Of a DNA stretch of 64,000 nt, positions 1 to 10,050 are shown one piece after another. The position numbers were made by a program, and so were the translations under genes. Below the pieces are notes generated by a model. That model saw only the letters and a program-made list of their open reading frames with translations, ran no database searches and had not been told where the DNA came from. Origin of the DNA: Lunularia cruciata (Eukaryota > Streptophyta > Marchantiopsida > Lunulariales > Lunulariaceae). How positions within the stretch are numbered: position 1 is the stretch's first letter; each line of letters opens with the position of its first letter. The DNA lies in assembly GCA_948567375.1 (NCBI GenBank), contig OX419761.1, positions 54,004,501 to 54,068,500 on the forward strand. Direction: 5' to 3'.

Positions 1-474
1 GCAAGAAACCCTTTGCCCTGGAATACCTTCATCTTGAAGATAGACCTTCACCTTGGGAAGATCTTTGGCCAGAAGAGTCATATGGCCTAGAAGCCCCTTG
101 GCTTGAAGCTTCACAAATAATATGGCACCAAAAGGTCAAGAACCACAATTAATGACTGTTTGATTGTACTAACCACGCACATGTACAAGTAGCAACAACT
201 CACCAAAGAGCATGCTTACCAAAAGATTATATCGGTTGGGCCAACACGATAGATATTTGTCTAGGGCTAGAACCTTTTCACTTTTTGCAGAATCCATCTA
301 GGCAATATCATTTGTGCTTCCCTCATCCTTGGTGAGAAATTATTACTCAGGCCTTTGCATATTGAGAAAGAGTGTTTGTGAGAAGGAAATCAAGAAGTAT
401 AAATAGGAATAGAAATAATGAGAGGACAGAAAGGAAAGGAAGTAGCTACTCCAAATACACCATGAGGGATGCAT
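1..474. other. Non-coding left edge
   Basis: No open frame or recognisable repeat boundary is visible. The base composition matches the decayed transposon sequence that follows, so this is probably the 5' part of the same element. Confidence 0.3.
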
Positions 475-2017
475 ATGGCTCCAAAGTTCATCATCAAATC
501 TTCAGAATTAGTTAAGTGGGGTCTGTACAATAGACAAGAATCGGTCCATAGCAAGAATCTCAAATTCTTGTTGTGGAATTGTGAATTGAATGATCATGTA
601 GTGCTACATGAGACTTGAGATAATTGGGATCCAAAGCTAGTGAATTTGAGAGGAAACCCCTTCACTTGGACAGAGGAACTTTGGCGGAGAGTGCTGAGGC
701 CTAGCAATTCATCCCCAAAAGGCATAACTTTGAATAGTGTGTGGTCTTGACCTGATTTGACCTTCAAGGCCAATTCAAAGCCACATCTCGAGACAAGAAG
801 ACCAACAATGGTTGGTCTGTCCTTGGAATTAAAGATCCTGCAAGGGAGATCTTAGTTGAGTCAATCATGAAGTTTTTCAAATCCCAATGAACAACTTACT
901 TGAGCAACTTACTTGAACAACAACTAGGGAATTTTCTTTGAGTACTTATACCAAGTGGAGCCTGTAAATTAAGCAGCAATATTTTGGGCAAGAGAACTCG
1001 TGGGAACAATGAATGAAGAAGGAGAAGTAACTCCAGTATCCCCCTTTGTTGTCCATTTCCACCTAGGAATGGGTTTGCTAACCACAAAAGAAAGGAACAA
1101 GTACCCAGACCACTTCTTTCTTGAGGGGCATTTTGACGAGTCTCAAGAGAGAGCGCTCATTTTGCAAAATACGTGGAGGTGGATGCAGAGTTTGCCCGCA
1201 CAAGAAAGTACGTGAAAGTGAAGGAAGTCTACAACACCTTGGGCTTTGAGAAGCAGAGGTAAGAAGAGATTGATGTGGAGCACATACTCTAGAAATGACC
1301 CGCTACCCTTGCCAAGCCAAAGGCAAAGGCCACAAGGAGGATGAGGAGAATTCTCATACAAGAAGAAAAGGAGGATGAATAAGAGGAAGTCCAAGAAGAA
1401 GGAGAAGTGGGGCCATCGTACCTTAAAAACCAACAACCAATCCTTCACCAAGATTGTCATTTTGTCAAACAAAGATGTGGTCAAAGATCACAAAGGTGGC
1501 GAAGTACAATTCACCCCAGCCCAAACCTCTCTCCCAAACAACCAATTTATCAAAGGAAGAAAGAAAACCCACCCTTGGATGCTATGATCAAGAATCTGGA
1601 CCTTCCAAGCCAAAGAAAAGTATAGCAAAGGGTTCAAGGATGACAAAATCCCTTCTATTCCCAACCGGAGGAGAAGTAAAGTTGAGGGAGGAAGGAGTCC
1701 TTTGTGCTGAAGAGGTGCTTGAGGCAGAAGATGTGGGTGGTTGTCGGAGTGAGGGAAGTCTTTGGGCCAAAGGTGAACTTCATATGGAAGACCACAGGCA
1801 GGACAAAGTGTTGTCCAAGACAGAAGCACCAACCCCTATAGAATTGATATCCAAGCAGGGGGAGCAGATTGTCTTTGTAGAGATTGAGAGAGAAGAGAGC
1901 TTGACCTCATTCAAGATAGGGAGAGGAGAAAGTTCAAGCAAGAAGGAGATTAGGCAGATTCTAGTAGTGCCACTTTCTCAACTAATAGTGTACAAGGTGG
2001 TTCCAGATCTTGAATAA
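475..2017 (+). pseudogene. Decayed ORF of an unrecognised plant transposon
   Basis: An ATG at 475 opens a 47-codon frame that continues past a stop near 616. It holds tryptophan-rich text such as WGLYNRQESVHSKN and NPFTWTEELW. A further frame (1000-1215) carries FVVHFHLGMGLLTTKER and ends in FDESQERALIL. The rest, to about 2017, is Lys/Glu-rich and low in complexity, broken by frameshifts. The block at 1040-1180 resembles a minus-strand frame at 15,301-15,612: both share a pattern of F-x-H-F, G-x-x-LL, ER, P-x-HF and FDE. Two diverged copies in opposite orientations point to a mobile element. I cannot name the family; a gag-like or ORF1-like protein of a retroelement is an inference. Confidence 0.45.
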
Positions 2018-2489
2018 ATGGAGCAGCTTTTCCCATCTATGTAAAGTCTAACAAGGGAATCACAAAATATGTAACCCTTGTAAGACATCTTCACCAAATC
2101 ATGCAAGGAGTTTAGTGTTTATCTTCTAGATGGCCGCTAAGAACAACTAGGATTTTGATTTTAACTTAGGTTTTCTTGTGAAACTAAGATAGGAAAATCA
2201 AGAAGAGACCCACTAGAAAAAGACTATGAAGAACTCATGAGAGTTTACTCACGGATTTTTCGAGAGTTTTTTCAGCAGGTATTCTGAAGAACTTGATCAC
2301 TGATGGATTATCACTGAACTGATAGAGCGAGTGTAGAAGCTTCAATAAAGAAAGACGGAGAATATTTGTCCATAGACTCAGCTTCCAATAGAATATTTGT
2401 CCATGGACTTAGCTTCCAAGACGGGAAGTGAACCCGTATATCCGGTGTTATCACGATGATTGTGTAATTTTTTACGAGTGTGGATACTC
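2018..2489. other. Intergenic stretch with a 31-bp tandem duplication
   Basis: No coding signal is visible. A 31-bp unit starting GAATATTTGTCCATAGACTC is present twice in tandem at 2360-2390 and 2391-2421, with a few substitutions. This marks the left edge of the duplicated BAHD 5' flank. Confidence 0.4.
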
Positions 2490-3250
2490 CTGATTGAGTG
2501 AAGTTGCAACACACAAGACAAATCTTACTTGTCTTCAGCCAGATACGGATGATAAACGCATCTTGTGCCACACTGTTTGGTTGTATTGACCTGAGAAGCC
2601 AATTTGAATGATCCGTGGGTAGTAATCGAAGAACACTTTATATTTCGCGCATGATTACAAAGCAAAACCTGCGCTGTTAAAGGGATATGCCAACGACACG
2701 CTTCAAGTGTTGATGAAACCCATCCAAAAAGTATAGCCCCAAATTGGAAAGGAAAGAGAACAAGGCACTGGGAAGTGCAAGCCCAAAGAGCAAGCAACCA
2801 AACGAGCACATAAAAAGAAGAGAAAGCAGCAAAAAATCTACAAATGAATGAATGCAAGTCAAAATCGAGTCTTTGATCCTTTACAGCGCAAATTATTCTG
2901 CCTGAGTCGTCAACATCTCCACTCTGCGTACCTGATCATGCTTTCGAAACTTTAGTAAGGTAATTTGCCTTCACCTCCTGAGCAAATATGCTTCATTCGG
3001 GACCAGATCAAAACAGGCCATCTAGAATAAACACTCTAAACTCAAATCCCGCAGGGATACATATTCGTGCTACCCGTCGAGTCCCCCTTGGGTCCGACGG
3101 AGATTTCTTTACGAAAGGAGCGGCGCACGTGTCCTCCCTATCATCATGCAAAGATTTGCGACGAGGGTTTCAGCAGTCTACCCTAACGTGGGGAATCAGG
3201 AAGACAACATCGTATGCAACATGTGTACAACTGCATGTTTCCTGTGATTG
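2490..3250. repeat. Orphan duplicate of the BAHD gene 5' flank
   Basis: This block aligns collinearly, in the same orientation, with 5735-6370. Shared landmarks in order are the GCCAATTTGAATGAT string (2591 and 5835), GGGATATGCC followed by ACGACACGCTTCAAGTG (2682 and 5921), GAGTCGTCAACATCTCC (2902 and 6117), TGCCTTCACCTCCTGAGCAA (2967 and 6178) and TTCTTTACGAAA (3105 and 6304). The second copy lies immediately upstream of the BAHD start codon. No acyltransferase coding sequence sits beside this copy: the place where a paralogue would lie is occupied by transposon-like sequence ending near 2.3 kb. It looks like what remains of a tandem gene duplication. Confidence 0.7.
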
Positions 3251-3900
3251 AGTCCCGAATACAAGGGAGGTGAGAGAAGATATTGACTCTACAATCAAGA
3301 GTTGTAACTTAGGCAATAGAAATAGAGCAAAATGAAATAGAGGCAAAATGCATCTTTGAAATTTCAGAGCGGTAGTCTGACGGTTCTTGACGGTTCTCGA
3401 CAAAAATGGAACTTATTTTGCACTACCTCTATTCCCAGAAGTTAGAGCGATAATATTTCTATATCTTCTCTATATAAAATCAATTTAACTATTGATAAAT
3501 TGTTATTCTTCCACTTTCTAATATTAATTTTGGTTGATATTAATATTACTAATATTGGTTCATAGAAGTCTTCCCTTCCTATTTCTCAATCTATGGACAG
3601 TGCGAAAGCCCCTGTTGATCCATGACTCTCCGCACGAAGACTTGGAATCATGCTAATTAATTAATTCATAACCTGTTGGTGCAAGGAGGATTCATAACTT
3701 GTTGCCGTGCAAATAAATTAATGATAATGGTCCAAAAGACATACGATTAGCGAGGAGAAGCTCCTACACATATAGCCAAATTTTGTGTCTTGTATTCAGA
3801 CCGATGATTGGCAAAACTAGAACGGTGGCCTAACTTAAAGTGACTAAGATTTGGATGAAGAGGGCCGGGAAAATGATGATTGGACCTCGCGTCGGTCCTG
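3251..3900. other. 3' flank of the BAHD gene
   Basis: AT-rich and non-coding, with a run of TAATATT-type words at about 3515-3560. It should contain the 3' UTR and the polyadenylation region of the minus-strand gene, but I see no convincing AATAAA on that strand close to the stop codon. Confidence 0.35.
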
Positions 3901-5624
3901 TCATGAAGTGAAATCCTGGAATTGCTGCAATTTCACCAACTCTTTGAGAAACATCGGACGCATACATAATTGGAGTAAAGCCCCGAACTCCGAATCAGGA
4001 ACAGCAGGGAACAAGGTAATGCAGCTCAAAGGATTTGTGGTAAAGCACAGATTCGGGGTGAAGAAGAAAGGCTTGCCAGATCCAAAGTCCAGACTGTAGT
4101 AGTTGTTGAACCGGAACCATGAGGTGATTATGGGGATGAAATCCGTGTCCACAATGTCGATCTCTTCTGTTTCTGTCCTAGTACTGGGATCGGAAACTGC
4201 AGCGGGTATTGCAGCTGCAGACAAGCCTGAAGTTATCATCTCCATCTGCGTGGCGAGTAGTACAGCAGCTACTGAGGGATTCACTCTCCTCACACCTTCA
4301 TGCACTTTGCAAGCTTTAGATGCGAAAGAGTCCTCTGAAGTTAAGCTCCCGACACTAGTCACAAGCACCAAATTTCCCACGTAATCTTCTGGCATTGGTG
4401 GGCTGCTCCAGCGTTTTCTACCTTCTATTGGAGTCAAGACAGGAAACTCGACCCGGCTCAAATACAGTTTTGTGAAGCAATCCCAAAGTTGAGCCACTAT
4501 GCAATCGAATGTTGTGAAGTAATCTGGTCGTTGTAAATTCCCAGAAATTTCATCTTCTTGGGCTTTTCTCTTCAGATTGTCTATGACTTCATTTCTGATG
4601 GAGAAGTTTACGGTTTCTAGGGGTCCATAGTTGCCAGCCAGTGTGAAACACCCTGCCAATACATCACCCACGTTCTTCATGTCTTTTGAGATTACTCCTG
4701 TGTCAAAGTATGTAGGAGCGAAGGATTTGTCGAATGATGGAGATACCGATGTGCTACCCGTTGCTGCAATTTCAGACCAAGCTTTGAGGAAACGATTGAA
4801 GCCAAAGCCGTCAACGGTCATGTGATTAAAATTCAGTGTAAGAGCAACTCCTCCACATTTGAAACTCGTAACCTGATTCAGAAAAAGCAGTCAATACTAT
4901 GTCATACTGAATTTACACCTAGATGCTTGGCATTCAAATTCATCAGACAAACTAGAATTGAATCTCTAAACTGAATGTTCATTTCAAATGTCATAGGAGG
5001 AACAACTAATTCTGTGTCAACTTTAATCAATATAGCCATGAAAGTCCATTTCCGCAGGAAGGAAGACTTACACTATATACCGGTATATCCGAAGCTGGCA
5101 CCGTTTGTACTTACTTGGACAATCAAGGAAGGATATTCCGCTATTGCGTTGGATGTCGCTTGATAACATCTCGGATCGAACCCAGGAAGAACGGTTTCTC
5201 CAGTAAGAAACTCGAGTGGTCTAAACCCACAGAAGTCCACAATATTGTCCATCTCATCATCGATCGTTGCCTCCACAAACACAGCCCCTTCATCATCGCA
5301 AATCAACTTGCGTATCCAGGCATCCTCAGCTACAATCCACTTCCCGGCAAGTGGATAGTAAAGACTCAAAACTCTGCTCAGAGACTCCTCCACTGCCCGG
5401 ACAAAGTCCGAAAAACTAGATGAATCCTTTTTGTCGAGACGGTAGAAGCATATAGTAGGAACATAAATATCTGTGCACACTATATCATATAGTGTGGGAT
5501 AAATGATTGCCGGATGTTTGGTTTGTTGAGCTGGTTTGATTTTGCGTATGAAAACATCCTTCAGGGGCGTCAATAGCGCTGTTGCCTCCGAGTCTGAAAC
5601 AGGTGTTGAGGTCGGTATCGACAT
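3901..5624 (-). CDS. BAHD-family acyltransferase, two exons
   Basis: Exon 1 is 5624-5115 and exon 2 is 4872-3901; joined they encode 493 residues (the family is usually about 430-460). The start codon opens the only long frame, and a plausible leader lies upstream. The catalytic HXXXD motif reads HMTVD (residues 187-191), inside FNHMTVDGFGFNRF. The structural DFGWG motif reads DFGSG (residues 432-436). Between them YPLAGK, the ICDDEGAVFVEA stretch and PSLIVQ are typical BAHD landmarks. The 242-bp phase-0 intron has a GTAAGT donor directly after the Gln of LIVQ and a CAG acceptor before VTSFKCGGVAL, which is the conserved Q-intron position of this family. Such enzymes transfer acyl groups from acyl-CoA to alcohols or amines, usually in the cytosol. 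The substrate cannot be assigned: hydroxycinnamoyl, spermidine or terpenoid acyltransferases are all possible. The frame has no break. Confidence 0.92.
4873..5114 (-). other. BAHD Q-intron
   Basis: The donor is GTAAGT (5114-5109 on the minus strand) and the acceptor ends TTTTCTGAATCAG at 4873. Removing it joins LIVQ to VTSFKCGG in phase 0. If it is read through, translation stops after 13 codons (residues ending GYTGI). Confidence 0.85.
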
Positions 5625-6370
5625 GACTGCAAAAGCTTGTGGAGCTGAGATCTACTTAGCTCTTAGGCCCTTTTTTGATCAGAATATTGTTGACTGTACC
5701 GGACTTCTCTTCAGCCCAAAAATCTGAAAGAATCACAACACAAAGTTTACTTTTCTTCAACTACAGACGGGTGATAAGCGCATCATGAACACGATTCAAT
5801 GTGCCGCACTGTTTGGTTGATATTGACGTGAGAAGCCAATTTGAATGATTGGAAGGTAGTGATCGGGAGAATACTGTGTATTTCGAGCATGATTACAAGG
5901 CGGAAACTGCAGTAATAAAGGGATATGCCGACGACACGCTTCAAGTGATGACCGGGCCACAAAGTATACCACGAAGGAAAAAGAAAGAGAAAAAGGCACT
6001 GGAAAGTGCAAAAAAGAAGAGCAAGCAGAAACATGAGCTTTATCTACATCTACAAATGAATGGATGCAAGTCAAAATCTAGTCTTCGATCCTTTGTAGCG
6101 AAAATTCTTCTGCCTGAGTCGTCAACATCTCCGGTCTGCGCACCTGATCATGCTTTTGAAACTTGAGTAAGGTAATTTGCCTTCACCTCCTGAGCAAATA
6201 TGCTTCACTCGGGATCAGATCAAAACAGGTCATCTAGTATTCACACTATACATTCAGAACCCCGCACTAACATATACTCATACCCCGTCGGGTCCGAAGG
6301 AGTCTTCTTTACGAAAGAAGTATCGAAGGTGTCCTTTCCACTTCCTTTCAAAGCGCCTCAGGCAGGCTAA
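5625..6370 (-). promoter_or_regulatory. BAHD 5' UTR and probable promoter region (duplicated)
   Basis: This lies immediately upstream of the BAHD start codon at 5624. From about 5735 outwards it is the partner of the orphan duplicate at 2490-3250. Conservation of the whole block in two copies, although it holds no plausible shared ORF, fits a promoter plus 5' leader. I could not fix a TATA box or start site with confidence. Confidence 0.5.
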
Positions 6371-9300
6371 GTAGGTTTGCTTCGACTGCCAATGTGCAAG
6401 GGACCTCCTCCAGATATTCAAAGTCTTTCAAGTCTAAAATAAGAACGAATAAAGTGCATATTGATGTATGTACTTATGTCCACTCATATGGGACAATAGT
6501 GTGGCATCTATTCATCGGGCTAACGAAAGTTAATCATGGATGGCATCATATGATATACTTCTCAGAACCTTGTAAGGGAATCTGTCACAAGATGTTGAGA
6601 ACTGTTCGTCGTGACCTAAGCCTCCTTGCATATATATTCCACGGCAGATGTAAATGTGTAAACGCTCTAATTGCTCAGCATTTTGCTCTGATGATGAATT
6701 GGATGGATTTTATATCTAGAGTTATCGTGAACCGTGTTCTTCAGAGGAAGAAGAGACGAATGTTTTCCGAATCGAATCTCAGTAAAATGTCACCTTCTGA
6801 CAGATGTGAATCCTCAGTCAAATCTGAAGAGGAGTAATAACTAACTTGCTCTGGTAGTGGAGAGTACTGGTGAAACGAAGAGTCTGAATCGAGATTGTCA
6901 TTATCCGCATGATGGATGTAATGTAATTTACTGAGCCAAAATCCTGAATCTCACAGTCCAGTGTATCATCTAGTGTAAAAGACTAGACAAAGAGATTATC
7001 CTTGGACAGTATTTCATCCTCTGCGTGTCGCTTTTCGGTGTATCATCTAGTGTAAAAGACTAGACAATGAGATTCACTCCCCTCATGTGAAGTGCCGAGG
7101 CTATCAAGTTTGTCTACTTACTGTGCCTCCAAGAGAGGCTTGTTGTGAGCATACAATCAATGTTAGTGCTCTGCTAGCCACTGCTTACATCCGGATCCGT
7201 TTGACAAGAGTTATATCTGTCTGGACTCTACGTCATTATAGAAGTTGAAGAGGATGGGAATTAGGCCGACTTGGAATGTAGGAAAGTCAGCTGCTTTTAG
7301 CCAACATATAATTTAATTTTACAGTTATTATACATATAATTTGTCTTTTTATCCTTTAATTTATATTTCTATATTTATAAAATTATATTATATTTCCTTT
7401 TTACCTGTAAAATTCAAAATCTTACATGTTTTTAGGAATTAAACTACGGCGATCAACGAGGTGGCTGTTTACGGATCCCGATTTGTCACAACACCTCTTG
7501 AAATTTTCAAAACTTTTCAATTTTGGGAGTGAAGTCATCCTTCCAGAAAATAAGAAAATAAGTAGCGAATAATAAAACTACCAACAATTATTGAATTGTA
7601 GTGGCGGAGAGGAAAAATAAATTGTCTTGAGATTTCTCCCTTGCTTCGAACATGTCATGTTAAGGGCTCCGGGAATTGGAGAAAAACATTCAAAAGTTAC
7701 ATCGAAGGCTTTTGCTTTTAACTTGACATGATAGTTATTTTAGTTTTCGGAGTAACCAATAAATTTCAACGACTTTTTTTCTAGTCACCACAGAACATTT
7801 TACTCCGACGTGACATCATATAATTTAAATCATAATTATAATTTCATAATATAACATAGTGTTAGAAAAAATATATTTAGTTTAATTATACAATTTAAGG
7901 TTAGGAATGGGGATTCGAAAGCAAAACGTGACAATGTGGAGAATTAGTATAATTCCTGGCAGAAAGTAACGTAGCGCGTAAAAAAAAGAAAACAAAAATG
8001 GACATCACAGCCTCCCGACTTTGGCACTTGGACTTAAAATGGCATCCCAAGGTGACAGAAAGTCTTAACCGTACCCTAAATTTTGACTGAATTTGGTCAG
8101 TCCGTGTTGGCACTGCACTTATTGGACAGCTAGACTGTGTTTTTATAAACATCCGTTCGGTATTACCCACAGAAGCATAGATCACCGTTGTTTCGAGGCA
8201 AACCTAAATATCTAATATCCCTAAGAAGCAACCCCGCCTTGCACGAAAAGGACGGAAGCAGTCCCACAGTAACTTCCAACTAAGACATTAGCTACCACGT
8301 CAGTTCCCACCAAATTGTCGGCTAAGCAGCTGCCACACTGGTCCACGTCAAACTTTGGAGCTTGAGGTGGACTTTGGTACTGTGAAGTCTTTTTGCTAAC
8401 TTGGAGAGCCGATAAGTCTAAGTGTCTAAATTGGGGTATTTCCAGAATGGGAAAATCCAAATTGTGTCCAACCAATGTACTCGCTCGTTACGATTCTTTT
8501 TAAAAAATAGAATCTCTCCGATCAAAAATATCGAGAGCATAATGTGCTTAGAAGGAAGGTTTTTGTGTCCACTGAAAATTCGACAATTACACGTCCAACA
8601 ACGTAAACGGAAAGATGAGCATGGAATCATGTATCTTACTGCTAATAGTAGTTAGTTACTTTCAATGAGTATACTACAATGATACATCGTCTGTTCTGTT
8701 CTGTTCTGTTCTGTGTGTACTGATCAAGTATGTAAGAATGAATTTTAAATTTTGATTCTGTGTAGGTATCGATGTGATTACCTTGATTTCCATCTTAGCT
8801 TTTGTTTATCTAGGCATGATACCAAATCTTACCCAATATATAGCAGAATTGTCAATTGGGCGGTTCTTTGGAACGGGACCCAACTAGTAGTTTTAAAGAA
8901 TGTGCGCAATCCTTTCAAGGCGAGTTTCGAAAGAAGGCTGCATTGTTGAAATTAGTCTTTTGTTAAAACAACAAAGGGTAGTCCTTTTGGATAAGTTACA
9001 TTTGTGATAAGTGCAGTAATAAAATAGAACTTGTTAACGTTGAAAGTATACTTCAAGGAGTTTGCATCCATGATATTGGTGCTTTGAATCCGCACAGGTC
9101 GTTAGAGTTTACTGGATCATTTATATTTGTTAAAAGAGCAGCATTGAATGAATTCAAAGTGAAATCCTTTGAAGATAGCAATACTAACAAGTCCTTAACT
9201 TTGTTAAATAATGAAGGACAATGGAGGCATTAAACTGAATGAATTCAAAGTAAATCCTTAGGAGAAAAGAGTACTAAAAATTCTTTATCTTTTGTACATA
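6371..9300. other. Intergenic region, no supported gene
   Basis: A 147-codon open frame at 6394-6837 (+) lacks any recognised domain and I do not call it a gene. 7280-7440 and 7800-7890 are very AT-rich. A five-fold pentanucleotide run (TCTGT) lies at about 8692-8714. Frames at 8221-8655 on both strands look like chance. Confidence 0.4.
6961..7074. repeat. 37-bp direct repeat, spacing 77 bp
   Basis: The unit starting GTGTATCATCTAGTGTAAAA and ending CTAGACAA(A/T)GAGATT occurs at 6961-6997 and again at 7038-7074, with a single mismatch. The spacer is unrelated sequence. Confidence 0.7.
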
Positions 9301-9340
9301 ATGAAGGACAGTTGTAGGCATTAAATCCTTAGAAGATAAG
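9144..9340. repeat. Two-copy degenerate tandem repeat (~97 bp)
   Basis: Two successive units share GAATGAATTCAAAGT, a TAA(A/C)TCCTT-type stretch, AATGAAGGACA and a final AGGCATTAAA. They are interrupted by small indels, and no coding is implied. Confidence 0.55.
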
Positions 9341-9431
9341 AGTGGGGGAAAGGGAAACCACGTAGCAAACAAGAAGGATGGGAAGACCCCATCAAGCCAT
9401 ACAAGAGTGAGACAAAATAGGCAAAATTGGG

Positions 9432-10050
9432 CTAAGTCCCAATAGAGTAGATATGAGATATCTGTCCTACTGCACCTAAGATATCCCAGCTATGCAAGTC
9501 ATACAATCTATAAACAATTGGAGCATCCAAAGAAGCATCACTTACTGTGATTGCTCTTCTATGGATTGCACCAGCCACTGCCCTCTGTAGAGCAATGGAC
9601 ACACTCTGTCTAAGATATGCTACAAAGTATGAGAGTGAGAGTGGTACCCCAGGCACCTAACATGATAAACTCTCATGCACTCCCTAACAAATGTGTTGAA
9701 CTTTGTGTCCATCGCTCCATATAACTCCAAGGCTAGAGAAACAAAGAGGTGACATTGCTGCATACCCCTATACTTGGAGACCTTGCGAGCTGATGATGCA
9801 CTCGCTGCCCATCCAAGGGGATGGGTAATAACTCCCTCCAAAACTGTATCACGTGTAGGGTCCGTAACCACTATATCCGCTATTGTCACCTGATCATCTC
9901 GGACCAAGTATAAGTCTGCCTTAACACATGTTGTCTGCAAAGCATACAAACACTCCCTCCAAGCCAAGTATCCACTCTCTTGTGTCATAGCAAACACAAT
10001 GTCCCTAATAGCATCATGGGTAGCTATCCTCTATCCTCCAAAAGGACACC
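9432..10050 (-). pseudogene. Remnant of a retroposon-encoded nuclease-like C-terminal domain
   Basis: Two overlapping minus-strand frames (9997-9620 and 9656-9432) form one domain if a frameshift near 9640 is allowed. Reading order: DIVFAMTQESGYLAWRE, ADIVVTDPTRD, SSARKVSKYR, LFVSLALELYGAMD, FVRECMRVY, then YLRQSVSIALQRAVAGAIHR. A hydrophobic DIVVTDPT strand, a Lys-containing helix and a final SIALQ helix recall the restriction-endonuclease-like tail found after reverse transcriptase in some plant and algal non-LTR-type elements. That assignment is from memory of the pattern and is not certain. No reverse transcriptase is recognisable upstream (above 10,050). The copy is dead: frameshifted, and without a proper start. 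Confidence 0.5.

Noticed and set aside
6394-6837. 147-codon plus-strand frame beside the BAHD gene
   Set aside because: No recognisable domain, no signal of conservation within the window, and low-complexity composition; a chance ORF is as likely.
9144-9340. CRISPR-like or regulatory array
   Set aside because: Only two imperfect units with no regular spacers; an ordinary local duplication in a plant genome.
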